This document shows positions 8,095 through 16,905 of a stretch of 22,616 nt of DNA, one piece after another. The stretch spans positions 1 through 22,616 of the forward strand of contig MGRJ01000018.1 of NCBI GenBank assembly GCA_001798135.1. The letters are read 5' to 3'. The DNA is from Deltaproteobacteria bacterium RIFCSPHIGHO2_02_FULL_40_28. Its GTDB lineage: Bacteria > UBA10199 > 2-12-FULL-40-28. Below the pieces are notes generated by a model. It ran no database searches and was not told the DNA's origin. It worked only from the letters and a program-made list of their open reading frames with translations. Every line of letters starts with the position of its first letter. Position 1 is the stretch's first letter. The position numbers and the translations under genes were made by a program.

Positions 8095-9828
8095 ATGATC
8101 TACATAGCCCTAGCTTTTTTGGGGGTGCTTTATTTTGTTCCTCTATTCTCCCTGGTGATCAAACCTTTCTTTTTTTCCTGGAATCAAACTACTCCTTTTG
8201 GAAAATTTCTCCTACAAATCAACGAAAGCCTGGGACATTTTGAATATAACATAAGAGGCTTGCGTAATCTAGTTATTGGCAATTTATTAATGTTTTTTGC
8301 CCTTTTTGAATTTGTTCAAGGGATTATCCAGAAAAACTTAGGGCAAAACTTTGTCTGCATTATTGTATCCCTGTTACTTTATGGTTTAACTCTCACCACC
8401 AAGTATCAAGCTATTTTGATTAGCCTTAAAATGTCTGATTTTTTAAAAAATAATCCGGATATGCATCCGGGAGTTTTTTTTAAAGTTTACCATCATCTTT
8501 ACGGACCTTTTCCATACGAAACCCCCGACCCCCACATGCAAGAAACTGTTTCTCCTCTCAAAGTAAGTTTTAAAAAAAATCAAAGACCAAAACAAACTTT
8601 TAGTCTCTTATTTCCCGCACTTGTGGATACCACTCATTTAGCCCACACAAGCCTGAGAGCTTTGCGCTATGTGGGAAAAGAATATGCCCGCGAGGTTTTT
8701 GATATCATGGCCAACATGTGGGGGAAAAGACTGCTGGAGCTTTGGGAAGCAAGCATGGAAGTTGTTGGAACACATCATGTAGAGGGCAAGCATGGAAAAT
8801 TTATTCTTATCTTCAATCATAAAAGCCCGCTGGATTTTGGGCTTACTTCCTTTGCCTTAAGTGCCATGCTTATTAATGGAAACCGCACCCTAAGACCCCG
8901 CTTCATTACAGCCAAGGATCATTTTATGGATAATCCCTTTATCTACAAAGTGATAGGCGTTGGCAAACTTATCGAAACAGTGGACATGGTTTTTATTGAA
9001 AGAAAAAATGCCAAAAAAGGATTTCAAAACCTGGCGCAAGCTGCAAAATTACTCTGTGAAAAGGATATTGAAATTGCCATTTATCCCCAAGGCACACGTG
9101 CCAAAGGCAATATGGATCGCTCTGAAAAAAGACGAGATGCTGGTTATTATACAACCGTGTCACCTAAAGACATTTGTTCCCCCTTGGGGCACTTAAAAAA
9201 GGGCTGTGCTTATCTTGCTGTTGATACTTTAATAGAAATGGCAAAAAAAGGAATAGAAGAACCTCTTTACTTAGTGTTTGTTGGCATTAACGGCACTGCA
9301 ACAGCCTTTGCCAAACAATCACTCAAAGTGCAAACAGAAACAGCAATCGTTTATAATATTACCAGGCCCCTTATTTTAACCACTGCTTTAGTTTCGCACT
9401 TGAAAAAACCAGAGGGAATTGAAGCCAAAAATCCAGAAGAAGAAAAATATCTAGAACTGATTGCTTCATTGCATAAAAAAATTGATCACTGTCTGGTAGA
9501 AGCAACTCAGATTCATGAAAGTTTAAAATATCGTTTTCTACTCGATTTAAAAGGCCAGTTTCATTTTGAGGAAAGTAAAATCGAGGCCATTGAAAAACAT
9601 TTAGATAAAGCCTCTCAAACACATTCTACTTGTTATCAAATTTTAGATCGTATTTATGCCTGTCCGCCTCAAGACTGGAATGGCTCTCTCTCTGAAATGG
9701 CGCATCTTCTTTTGGAAGATCCACCCTTAAAACGTTTTGAAACCTTGCGTGAGCAAATTACTCTTAAAATGCTGGGAACCAGAAACAAAAAAATGCACGG
9801 AAAAAAAATTGAACGTCCTGTAATGTAA
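8095..9828 (+). CDS. PlsC/PlsB-type glycerolipid acyltransferase, membrane-bound
   Basis: A 577-residue protein with the conserved blocks of the lysophospholipid/glycerol-3-phosphate acyltransferase family, which transfers acyl groups to glycerolipid intermediates at the cytoplasmic membrane. Motif I is NHKSPLD (catalytic His242 and Asp247, HX4D). Motif II is VFIERKN (299-305). Motif III is YPQGTR (330-335), where the usual FPEGTR has Gln for Glu. A motif IV-like strand (LVFVGING) follows near residue 400. The N-terminal part has hydrophobic segments at about 2-27 and 58-110, fitting two to four membrane spans. The ~120 residues at the C-terminus are helical and unassigned. It is longer than PlsC (~240) and shorter than PlsB (~800), so a specific substrate cannot be named. 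It stops four bases before the stop of the convergent HEAT-like gene. Confidence 0.85.
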   Translation: MIYIALAFLGVLYFVPLFSLVIKPFFFSWNQTTPFGKFLLQINESLGHFEYNIRGLRNLVIGNLLMFFALFEFVQGIIQKNLGQNFVCIIVSLLLYGLTLTTKYQAILISLKMSDFLKNNPDMHPGVFFKVYHHLYGPFPYETPDPHMQETVSPLKVSFKKNQRPKQTFSLLFPALVDTTHLAHTSLRALRYVGKEYAREVFDIMANMWGKRLLELWEASMEVVGTHHVEGKHGKFILIFNHKSPLDFGLTSFALSAMLINGNRTLRPRFITAKDHFMDNPFIYKVIGVGKLIETVDMVFIERKNAKKGFQNLAQAAKLLCEKDIEIAIYPQGTRAKGNMDRSEKRRDAGYYTTVSPKDICSPLGHLKKGCAYLAVDTLIEMAKKGIEEPLYLVFVGINGTATAFAKQSLKVQTETAIVYNITRPLILTTALVSHLKKPEGIEAKNPEEEKYLELIASLHKKIDHCLVEATQIHESLKYRFLLDLKGQFHFEESKIEAIEKHLDKASQTHSTCYQILDRIYACPPQDWNGSLSEMAHLLLEDPPLKRFETLREQITLKMLGTRNKKMHGKKIERPVM

Positions 9829-9832
9829 TATA

Positions 9833-10936
9833 TTAAAGTTTCTCTAATTGCGAGATAGCCCAACCAATTTTTTCTGATTTTAAATTCTGATATAAAGGAT
9901 TACATCCAACTTCTGATGAATCATCTTGAGGAATTTGCTTCTTGATCTCCCTTAAGACCGGCAGGGCTTGTTTGGCCTTCATTTCAACTAAAATATCAAG
10001 AGCCTGACTTACCTTACAATCATCTTGATCTTGAGAAACAAAACTTACAAGACGAGAAGCATATTTTTCGGCATCTTCAGGAGTGGCCAATTTCTTAAGA
10101 GCTACACCAGCATAATAAGAATAAGAATCGGAGGATTTAAAAGTGGAAAATAAAGTGTCAAAGAATTGAGGATACTGATATCGATAATGATTAGGGCCAA
10201 AGGCATCAAGGTTATCATTTTTTACTAAAAATTTTAAAAGAGAATTTTTAATTTCTTGATTGGTTGTAGGGTTAAGAAAAATAGAAATAATATGGGAACC
10301 GCGATTATAAAGTTGATAAAGTACTTTAGCTGCGTTCATTCTTATTTCAAGGGGAAGTTCCTGGTTATTAGCCAGCCCTTCTAATTTTTCAACCGAATAT
10401 ATATTTACATTTTCATTGTTTTTTATTTCAGAAAAAATACTCACCGCGGTATCGTAAAGGCTTGGGTAATGGCATAAACCAGTATAGAAGGCCTCATTAA
10501 AACCATGACCACCAGTATCAAACTCATCTTCGCTTTGATCGGTAAATCCAGAAATAGCCAGCAATCCATCCATGGCACTTTTTACTTCACCAGAAGATTT
10601 TGTATAAGTACTAATAATTTTAATTAAGTTTGCAACTCTTGTTTTAACAGGACGATTTCCTAGGGCTATTAGAGCTTCAAAATCCTTCCTCATAACCAAT
10701 GTACCAAACCAATTACGCTTATAAGCATAATCATTCATTCTATGAAAATCAGCCCCGCTTACATCATATTTTCCATCCTCAAATGTTTGTGTAACTTTCT
10801 CTGCATCTACCCTGTTTAAATATCCTGCTTCAACAAGCAGAGAGGCACGTACTTCACCTGTAGCCACATAGGTTTCATAAACAAAATCTGCTATTGGTTT
10901 TCTTGGACTAAAAAATAAGCCATCACATCCGGCCAT
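9833..10936 (-). CDS. HEAT-like helical repeat protein, payload A of the repeated-promoter group
   Basis: A 367-residue protein made largely of helical pairs (for example around 190-220, LEGLANN to AAKVLYQLY; around 280-305; around 310-340, DILVEMKAKQALPVL), resembling HEAT/armadillo scaffolds. No signal peptide, membrane segment or catalytic motif was seen, so a cytoplasmic binding or scaffold role is a guess. The start is well supported: AAAGGA at 10943-10948, six bases before ATG. It is the first of four unrelated minus-strand genes headed by the same composite promoter, and its 5' leader shares near-identical sequence with that of the gene ending at 19306. Specific family not recognised. 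Confidence 0.75.
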   Translation of the reverse strand: MAGCDGLFFSPRKPIADFVYETYVATGEVRASLLVEAGYLNRVDAEKVTQTFEDGKYDVSGADFHRMNDYAYKRNWFGTLVMRKDFEALIALGNRPVKTRVANLIKIISTYTKSSGEVKSAMDGLLAISGFTDQSEDEFDTGGHGFNEAFYTGLCHYPSLYDTAVSIFSEIKNNENVNIYSVEKLEGLANNQELPLEIRMNAAKVLYQLYNRGSHIISIFLNPTTNQEIKNSLLKFLVKNDNLDAFGPNHYRYQYPQFFDTLFSTFKSSDSYSYYAGVALKKLATPEDAEKYASRLVSFVSQDQDDCKVSQALDILVEMKAKQALPVLREIKKQIPQDDSSEVGCNPLYQNLKSEKIGWAISQLEKL

Positions 10937-10949
10937 AAATTATCCTTTC

Positions 10950-10973
10950 ATGAAGGAGTACAAATTCCTTCAT
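10950..10973 (-). promoter_or_regulatory. 5' leader hairpin before payload A
   Basis: ATGAAGGA (10950-10957) pairs perfectly with TCCTTCAT (10966-10973) around an 8-base loop. It lies in the likely 5' untranslated region just upstream of the Shine-Dalgarno AAAGGA (10943-10948). A matching hairpin with slightly different bases occurs at 20565-20588 before payload D. It could control translation or mRNA stability; function is inferred. Confidence 0.55.
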
Positions 10974-10980
10974 TAAAGAT

Positions 10981-11050
10981 TATCGGTTGTAGTTTTCTTT
11001 TGCTCCCTGTTTTTGGGTGGTTTTAGAAAAATTTGGTGTTCAAAGAATAC
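10981..11050 (-). promoter_or_regulatory. Composite repeated promoter, copy 1
   Basis: Read on the minus strand: a 35-bp element (11016-11050) opening with GTATTCTTTGAACAC (an imperfect 6-3-6 palindrome), then ACCAAATTTTTCTAAAACC-like sequence, a 29-base spacer, and CCGATAAT (box 10979-10986) as a likely -10. No TTGACA-like -35 stands 16-18 bases upstream of the box, which suggests dependence on an activator bound at the element. The same arrangement occurs at three other payload genes. From the element through the CCGATAAT box into the leader, about 100 bases are nearly identical to copy 4. The element plus two adjoining bases (11014-11050) is identical to copy 5. Confidence 0.7.
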
Positions 11051-11115
11051 GTTATAAATGAGCCCGTTTTGTCCAAAAAATTGAATTGATATAAAATCCA
11101 AGGGTACCAGGTACT

Positions 11116-12318
11116 TTAAATCTTAAGAATAAGACCGCTCAAAAAACGACAAGAGGGAAGAATCCAGCCTAAATTTTCTTTACGTGAAACAGGGCTTTTG
11201 TCATCGCCTGCATAAACTAAGAAACCTGGAATACTCAGCTTCCGGCAATAATACATAAGACTTGTAGGCCATGACTGAAGTGAAAGCTTGGCTTCAACAA
11301 GAGCTATGGGCCTGAGATCATGACAGATTAAAAAATCAACTTCTCGACGATCTTGATCGCGCAGATAAAAAAGCTCCCATCGTCCGTACCCTTGTTCTGA
11401 CCAGGCCTGGCAAGCGGTCGCTAGTTGAACGGCTATGAAGTTTTCAAAACGAGCTGCTGATTCTTGAACAAATGTCCACTGATAAAAGTACCATTTGGGT
11501 TCCTTTTTAATAGCCCGATGAATCTTGCGATGATAAGGCCGTATTAGAAATCCGAGATAAAGGGTTTCGAAAAGTCGAATCCATGTTTTTATTCCAACAG
11601 TGCTTGCTTCGATATCTTCGGCAAGAGACAGATAGGAAATGGGAGAACCGACTCGTTCTGGCAACAGCCTGGCCAGGAGGTCAAGCTGATCTAATCGATG
11701 AACAGTGCTATAATCTCTGATATCTTCACGGACAAGCCGGTCAAGATATTGATCTTGCCAACGTCTTAGTTTCTTTTCACTTCCATTCAAAAAAGGTTTT
11801 GGGAATCCACCAAGCTTGATCAAAGATTCGTCGGAAATTGAGTCACTGGTTGGAGTCCAGTTTTGCCAGTTCCTAGGCGAGGCCGGTATTTGTTGTTGTT
11901 TTTTATGGGATATCTCATCAAGGGTTAAGGGCCACAGATGAAAGAGATCATAACGTCCCTGAAGGCTTTCCCCCGCTTTTTTATACTGATCCATGCGCCC
12001 TGATCCGGTGATAATGAAATTTTCGCGTCGTGAGGGAGAATCATAATAACCTTTGAGTATTTTTTTCCAGTCGCGGCGTTTTTGGATTTCATCAAATACA
12101 ACTAGTTTTTTTTCAGTGCGGAAAAAATAAGGGTCTTGAAGATAGGCTCTCCGGACCTCGGGCGTATCCCAATTGAAGTAAGAGGCATCTAATTGCCGGG
12201 CCAAAAAAGTTTTTCCTACCTGCCTAGGACCAGTAATCCAAATCATGGGAGAGGAAAGATCAGCAAGCGAGTCATCAAAACTCCACAGAGGGAGAGCCCT
12301 AAAGAGACTGTGTTTCAT
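11116..12318 (-). CDS. AAA_14/DUF4143 ATPase with PD-(D/E)XK-like C-terminus (copy a)
   Basis: A 400-residue predicted P-loop ATPase of the COG1373-type family. Walker A GPRQVGKT (30-37), Walker B LVVFDE (72-77), a sensor-like TGSGR (104-108) and the family signatures NWD (49-51) and LQGRY (119-123) are present. The C-terminal DUF4143 part carries a restriction-nuclease-like triad D328, E342, K344 (EVDFLI...VEAK), though catalysis has not been shown for this family as far as I know. Two divergent paralogues lie within 8 kb and share these motifs, including D-x13-E-x-K. The gene has its own strong promoter, and the ATG follows the predicted transcription start by about three bases, so it is read from a leaderless mRNA. 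A role in stabilisation or defence is inferred from context only. Confidence 0.85.
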   Translation of the reverse strand: MKHSLFRALPLWSFDDSLADLSSPMIWITGPRQVGKTFLARQLDASYFNWDTPEVRRAYLQDPYFFRTEKKLVVFDEIQKRRDWKKILKGYYDSPSRRENFIITGSGRMDQYKKAGESLQGRYDLFHLWPLTLDEISHKKQQQIPASPRNWQNWTPTSDSISDESLIKLGGFPKPFLNGSEKKLRRWQDQYLDRLVREDIRDYSTVHRLDQLDLLARLLPERVGSPISYLSLAEDIEASTVGIKTWIRLFETLYLGFLIRPYHRKIHRAIKKEPKWYFYQWTFVQESAARFENFIAVQLATACQAWSEQGYGRWELFYLRDQDRREVDFLICHDLRPIALVEAKLSLQSWPTSLMYYCRKLSIPGFLVYAGDDKSPVSRKENLGWILPSCRFLSGLILKI

Positions 12319-12356
12319 CGTAAATTGATTATATATATTTAATTTACGCGCGTCAA
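12319..12356 (-). promoter_or_regulatory. Strong sigma70-type promoter with inverted repeat, leaderless start
   Basis: TTGACG (12356-12351), exactly 17 bases, TATAAT (12333-12328), with the ATG at 12318. Transcription would start about three bases before the ATG, and no Shine-Dalgarno sequence exists. A perfect 8-bp inverted repeat, CGTAAATT-N14-AATTTACG (12348-12341 and 12326-12319), brackets the -10 with its inner arm touching the start codon. That is the expected place for an autorepressor. Confidence 0.75.
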
Positions 12357-12432
12357 TTGAATATATATATCTAAAAAACGAGGATTAGATGGTAAAAAAT
12401 AGGTGGGGAGATTAAAGTTATTTCAAAAACAG

Positions 12433-14331
12433 TCAGTTGTGGTGAGCAGCATGAATGACAATCGCCCCGGCTTCTTTTTCTTGATATTTTATTTCCTCGT
12501 AGGGCCCATTTTTTCGGAGGTTTTCTTTTAAAGCCTGGAGAAATTCATTTTTGGGCATGGGAGACTCCTCTTGAAGAGAAACATTGTTTCTTGCCTCAGC
12601 TTTTTTAGAAGAAATTTGTTTTTGTTGTAGAGGATTTTGCTTTCTTCTCTCCGTTACCTCCTGATCCTCCCAATGGGAACCCAAAAGAAAATCATCTCCC
12701 TCCTTGTCCATAATTCTTGAACCATTAAAGGTGGTGACAAACTCGCCATAGTCGGTATCGTTAGCAATGCGTAGCACTCCTGCTTCTCCGCCGACAAAGG
12801 GAATGAGGTCGTGATTGTTTCGACCAAGAAAAATAACCAAGTGATCCCCTTCAATAAGCTCAGGCGCGCCAGGGATCATCAATCCTTCTCCCTGTTGCTT
12901 TTGTTCATCCCAAATTCTACCTCCGGCTTGGCGAATGACAATTTCTTCCCCCGCTTCGACTTTTCCCTTCACAGTTTCTTCAACCTTAAAGGTAGTATAA
13001 GTATAAGGGGTTTTGCCGTCGGTTCCACGACGAGTTTCTACTTTTTTGACGGTTCCTTCATACACTCCGGTATTTGCAGGATCAGTTAATGCCGGGAAGG
13101 AAGCATAATTCTTGTCTTGTAAGGTGGAACTGAGTGGTAGGGTGTTTCTTACATCAAGGGGGGCCTTTGCAATAGGCGAGTCCTTAAAAGAAGGAAGAGT
13201 CGACTCTGCCCCTGGAAAGGACTCTAAACCGCTTAAATCACCATGACCATGGGCTATGTGCTGAGCCAATGTCCAACTTGATGAAGGGCATTCGTCGTAT
13301 GCTTTTACATAAAGCCCTTTCATCAGAGTTTCATTGTTGGTGTAGTCTTCTTCGCTACCACCCTCTTCTAAAACTACTTTGGCAAAAAGGTCATATATTG
13401 CTTTAGGTTCTAATCCTTGAGGAATAGTGATTGTTTTTTCTCTCGTGGCGGCAACCCCGGAAGAAAGGGTGTATTGATGGATTGTATTACTTTCAATGGT
13501 AACACCAGCATCATAAGCATAAAAGGCCACATGAAAAGTTTCGGTATCCGTTCCATTATTAAAAACGGTATAGGCAACGCTCATATTATCCCCGGGACAA
13601 ATTTCAGGAACAGAACTATCGTAAAGCCAATCACCCACAAATACTTCCTCATCAATAAGCTCGGAATATTCAACTATATTCGCATCAATAAGTGATATCC
13701 CAATATCTGTTTCGCTTTTACTGCTATCGGGGTAAAGATAGCGGATTCCTTGACGATCATCCGCTACAGGAGCATATGAATGGTCGCCTTCTTGCAGGTT
13801 GCCGCCATAACCCATGATCCCATAATCAGTTGTGTGCCCCAAGCCTAAGGCATGTCCCAATTCATGAATAGGGGTATTAGAACCCAAGTAATTTCCAATA
13901 ATAAAATAAATATCAGTCTCGGTAATCCATGTCGAAACTAAATTCCAACCATACCATTTCAGTACGCCGCCAGCTTCATCTCTATAATCGATGCCCGCGT
14001 CTTCAATATTTTCAGCACTGGTATATATTATTTCACTTCTACCATCCCCTTGTCTTAAAGCATTGTCTTCATTTTCAGAAAAAGAATAGTGGAAATCAAA
14101 ATCAGCTCCTCCCACATTTTCCCATTCGTGCATGGAATTAACGATAAGTTCTCCCGCATCCGAATCGGAGGGGAAGCAATCGTGATCAATATAAAAAGTA
14201 TCACTTTCCCCCTCCGGCCAAACAATCGGGTCTCCAGCATAAGAAGAATAAGAAAACCCAAAAGCTTTGGAAGAGATAAAAGCCATGACGATAAAACTTA
14301 GACTCAAAATCATTTTATTCATTTTAAACAT
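12433..14331 (-). CDS. Secreted matrixin-type zinc metalloprotease with CARDB domain, payload B
   Basis: A 632-residue protein, probably exported: signal peptide to about residue 25 (AFG). The catalytic domain ends in the metzincin zinc site HELGHALGLGH (156-166: three His ligands and the Glu general base), followed by a Met-turn at GIMGY (Met173). A CARDB-like adhesion domain follows (~225-340, SVAYTVFNNG and YTNNETLMKGLYV). After a linker comes a beta-rich C-terminal domain (~425-525, VEETVKGKVEAGEEIVIRQAGG) of a type seen in secreted proteins of myxobacteria and relatives. The tail is charged and ends in a His-rich stretch. Likely an extracellular protease. Start supported by GGGAG about six bases before ATG. 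It carries the second composite repeated promoter and lies just upstream (in its own sense) of the DUF4143 copy-a gene. Confidence 0.88.
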   Translation of the reverse strand: MFKMNKMILSLSFIVMAFISSKAFGFSYSSYAGDPIVWPEGESDTFYIDHDCFPSDSDAGELIVNSMHEWENVGGADFDFHYSFSENEDNALRQGDGRSEIIYTSAENIEDAGIDYRDEAGGVLKWYGWNLVSTWITETDIYFIIGNYLGSNTPIHELGHALGLGHTTDYGIMGYGGNLQEGDHSYAPVADDRQGIRYLYPDSSKSETDIGISLIDANIVEYSELIDEEVFVGDWLYDSSVPEICPGDNMSVAYTVFNNGTDTETFHVAFYAYDAGVTIESNTIHQYTLSSGVAATREKTITIPQGLEPKAIYDLFAKVVLEEGGSEEDYTNNETLMKGLYVKAYDECPSSSWTLAQHIAHGHGDLSGLESFPGAESTLPSFKDSPIAKAPLDVRNTLPLSSTLQDKNYASFPALTDPANTGVYEGTVKKVETRRGTDGKTPYTYTTFKVEETVKGKVEAGEEIVIRQAGGRIWDEQKQQGEGLMIPGAPELIEGDHLVIFLGRNNHDLIPFVGGEAGVLRIANDTDYGEFVTTFNGSRIMDKEGDDFLLGSHWEDQEVTERRKQNPLQQKQISSKKAEARNNVSLQEESPMPKNEFLQALKENLRKNGPYEEIKYQEKEAGAIVIHAAHHN

Positions 14332-14351
14332 AAAAATCTCCCATCTATCAT

Positions 14352-14423
14352 TATCGGCAATGCCACCTGCTTTTTCCTTAGCTTTGTGAGTGGTTTTAGA
14401 AAAATGTGGTATTCAAAGAATAC
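14352..14423 (-). promoter_or_regulatory. Composite repeated promoter, copy 2
   Basis: The 35-bp element (14389-14423) starts on the minus strand with the perfect palindrome GTATTCTTTGAATAC (14409-14423). A 31-base spacer leads to CCGATAAT (TATCGG at 14352-14357 on the plus strand). The ATG at 14331 follows within about 21 bases, with the ribosome binding site GGGAG between, so the leader is very short. The element ends abruptly at GAATAC/GTATTC on the side away from the gene, as in the other copies. Confidence 0.65.
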
Positions 14424-14512
14424 AAGAAGGGACTAGATTTCAGCTCTTTTCTAGAACATCAATTAATGTTAAATCCGAAAAAGTACTTGGCATTTTTTTA
14501 TTTTTCATTTTT

Positions 14513-15437
14513 TCAAAATAGCTTATTGAAACTTGGTATCACCCGTTTCATGTACCCATTGAATAGTGGTACTGTAAAATGATTATCGCCATGGGAGGGA
14601 CTATAAATCATTCCTTTACTAATCAATGTTGCTCGAATGGGTGCAACACTTTTCGTATTTTATACTTAACCTTAAAGCTGGCGCCTCAAGCGCTTCCCTC
14701 GCTGCAGATTCACTAAGCGGTCCAATTTCAGGATATTCAAATAATCTTTCAGCATAAGATTTGGCGCGTCCTGCTAATCCAACAAGCTGCGGTAAACCGG
14801 CCCCAACAAGTGTAATTGGAAGCTGATTTTGTGTACACTTATGGAGAGCCATAATCAAAGCTGCAAATTGATCTTCTTTTATATATTGAATTTCATCGAT
14901 AAAAAGAATAAGAGCTGTTTTTCTCTCCTTCGCAGCTCGACCTACTTCGGTAAAAAGAGCTACCAAGTCATGTTCTAGATCCCCTGAATCAGCTATTCCT
15001 GGTTCGTTTCCCAGATCCACTCCAAATTCGATATCTTGATATTTTAATTTCATTGCTCCAACAAATCCTCCTAGAACTCGTAGTGCACGTTTTCCCAGAT
15101 CCCCTACAGCAGCCACCCTATCTAGTTTGAGCAAGGCAGTTCTTAGTGTTGGAATAAGCAATGCTGGCAATGAGCGTTTTTCTGGTGTTTCAATAGAAAC
15201 CACGACAAAACCATTAGCTTCGGCGTTTTGTGAAATACGAGTTAACAACACGGTTTTTCCCACCCCGCGTAGTCCAACCAAAAATAGACCCCGAGATGCA
15301 AGACCGTTTCGACATCGATCTAGCGCAATAGCTGCTTTTTCAATAATTTCATCACGACCCGCAAGTTCAGGTGGTATCGTTCCTGCTCCTGGAGCATATG
15401 GATTAGTACGTGGATCCATGTATAGGGAAGTTACCAT
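14513..15437 (-). pseudogene. AAA_16-type ATPase broken by internal deletion and frameshift
   Basis: The first ~257 residues read as a normal AAA family ATPase: the start region DPRTNPYAPGAG, Walker A GLRGVGKT (55-62), Walker B ILFIDE (177-182), sensor-like VGAG (211-214) and PLSESAAREALEAPA. The frame then runs into unrelated residues and stops at 14619. In another frame from about 14660 down to 14513 the family's normal C-terminus is still readable: SVAPIRATLISKGMIYSP, then FTVPLF and a final YMKRVIPSFNKLF before TGA. Complete members are, from memory, nearly 400 residues, so roughly 80-100 residues between the two parts are missing. I conclude that one deletion with a frame change inactivated it. 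The N-terminal ATPase fragment may still be made. TATAAT lies five bases before the ATG (leaderless). Confidence 0.8.
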
Positions 15438-15472
15438 AAGTTATTATAATATGCTAAATTATTTTAACTTCC
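15426..15472 (-). promoter_or_regulatory. Promoter and inverted repeat of the AAA_16-type gene
   Basis: On the minus strand TATAAT (15448-15443) ends five bases before the ATG at 15437, without a Shine-Dalgarno sequence. GGAAGTTA (15472-15465) and TAACTTCC (15433-15426) form a perfect 8-bp inverted repeat that brackets the promoter and start codon, suggesting an operator. The -35 is not consensus. Confidence 0.5.
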
Positions 15473-15614
15473 ATATAGATTGAAACTAGTAAATATTCAA
15501 AAGTGCCAAATTTTTTTATTTTACTTATTAATTTCAAATATATGAGCCGTATAGGTTACATTTACTGTATTTTGCTTTATTGGTTTTATTTTTCTAAATA
15601 GTAAAATTTGTCGT
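15473..15614. other. AT-rich divergent intergenic spacer, nothing recognised
   Basis: Very AT-rich spacer between the operators of two divergent ATPase genes. No open frame of useful length, no repeat element copy and no terminator-like GC-rich hairpin was seen. Confidence 0.5.
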
Positions 15615-15644
15615 GACTATTTTATCTATATAGGTAAAATAGTC
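15615..15644 (+). promoter_or_regulatory. Operator-like inverted repeat at start of DUF4143 copy b
   Basis: GACTATTTTA (15615-15624), ten bases, TAAAATAGTC (15635-15644): a perfect 10-bp inverted repeat ending two bases before the ATG at 15647. Its right arm holds TAAAAT (15635-15640), a likely -10 that would place the transcription start at or beside the ATG. No Shine-Dalgarno sequence is present. The layout mirrors that of copy a although the sequence differs, which fits self-repression of each gene. Confidence 0.65.
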
Positions 15645-15646
15645 TC

Positions 15647-16873
15647 ATGATCCATTTCCAGCAAAACATTGCTTTTGATCCGAAATTTGGAAGACAAATG
15701 CGTTTTTTGGCGGGGCCTCGTCAAGTAGGAAAAACAACCTTAGCCAAGCAAATTCTGGCAGAAAATAATTCCTCCGCTCTTTATTACAATTGGGATCGAA
15801 GGGAAATTCGAAATCGTTATAAGACAAATCCTTATTTTTTCGCAGCAGATGCTCCGTCCGCCCAGAAAAAAAAGTTATGGGTTTGCTTTGACGAAATTCA
15901 TAAAATGCCCAAGTGGAAAAATATCCTCAAAGATTTTTTTGATGGCTATGAAGACCGATTTAAATTTATTGTAACAGGCAGTGCCCGGCTCGATTGGTTT
16001 CGTAAATCAGGAGATAGCCTTGCTGGGCGCTATTTTCTTTTTCGAATGTTTCCTTTTACTTTTTACGAAATAACAGCCCCTCAAGCTTCTTCTCCAGTTC
16101 CTCCTCCTGCCTCTGCCAAAACATTTGTTGAGAAGCAAATTTCAAACCGTCATCCCCATCGCGATCTTTTGGCTCAACTTTTGACCTTTTCTGGTTTTCC
16201 TGAACCTTTCACAAATGCCAATGCCCAATTTCACCAACATTGGCAGGATGACTACTTGGATCGTCTTGTAAGAGAAGACCTGCGTGATCTCACTCGCATC
16301 CACGAATTGGAAAATGTAGCTACCCTTGTTACACTGCTTAAACAAAGAGTGGGGAGCCCTCTTTCTATAAATTCTCTTCGAGAAGACTTGGAAACCAGCT
16401 ATACGGCCACCCGTAATTATCTTGAAGCCCTCAAACTTTGTTATATTGTTTTTACCCTTTCACCTTATACAAACAAAATCCAACGCGCTGTTAAAAAAGA
16501 ACCTAAACTTTATTTTTTTGATTATACTCACGTACTTGATCCAGCTGCTCGGTTTGAAAATTTCCTGGCCTTGGAACTTTATGCGCTTGTTCACCTTTGG
16601 ACAGATGCTGGCTTTGGACGTTTTGAGCTCCGGTATGTTCGGTCACGGGATGGAAAAGAAAGCGATTTTCTGATTCTTAAAAATCAAAATCCCTGGTTAT
16701 TGGCAGAATGCAAATTATCAGATGGGGAGTTAGACAAACATCACTTAAATCATGCTCATCTTTTAGGAAAGATTCCTTTCATCCAAATTACAAAGCAATC
16801 TGATATCTGCCGTATCCTTTCACCTACCTGTTTTTCAGTTTCTGCCGAACGTTTTTTTGGTCATCAATCTTAA
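15647..16873 (+). CDS. AAA_14/DUF4143 ATPase (copy b)
   Basis: A 408-residue paralogue of the ATPases ending at 11116 and 19238. Walker A GPRQVGKT (23-30), Walker B WVCFDE (78-83), TGSAR (110-114), the NWD signature (48-50), LAGRY (125-129), the shared helical block DYLDRLVREDLRDL, and the C-terminal nuclease-like triad D340, E354, K356 (ESDFLI...AECK). It keeps all ATPase motifs and looks intact. A Pro/Ser-rich insert near 143-160 is unlike the other copies. It is divergent from the decayed AAA_16-type gene and convergent with the payload C gene, 32 bases apart. An earlier start would lie upstream of the predicted transcription start, so the ATG at 15647 is preferred. Confidence 0.85.
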   Translation: MIHFQQNIAFDPKFGRQMRFLAGPRQVGKTTLAKQILAENNSSALYYNWDRREIRNRYKTNPYFFAADAPSAQKKKLWVCFDEIHKMPKWKNILKDFFDGYEDRFKFIVTGSARLDWFRKSGDSLAGRYFLFRMFPFTFYEITAPQASSPVPPPASAKTFVEKQISNRHPHRDLLAQLLTFSGFPEPFTNANAQFHQHWQDDYLDRLVREDLRDLTRIHELENVATLVTLLKQRVGSPLSINSLREDLETSYTATRNYLEALKLCYIVFTLSPYTNKIQRAVKKEPKLYFFDYTHVLDPAARFENFLALELYALVHLWTDAGFGRFELRYVRSRDGKESDFLILKNQNPWLLAECKLSDGELDKHHLNHAHLLGKIPFIQITKQSDICRILSPTCFSVSAERFFGHQS

Positions 16874-16905
16874 AAAAATGCAGTGATTATTTTTTAGGAT
16901 GATTT

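Noticed and set aside
10979-10986. CCGATAA box as a sigma28 (FliA) promoter
   Set aside because: The box resembles the FliA -10 (GCCGATAA), but no TAAA-type -35 stands at the proper distance in any of the four copies, and no motility genes are near.
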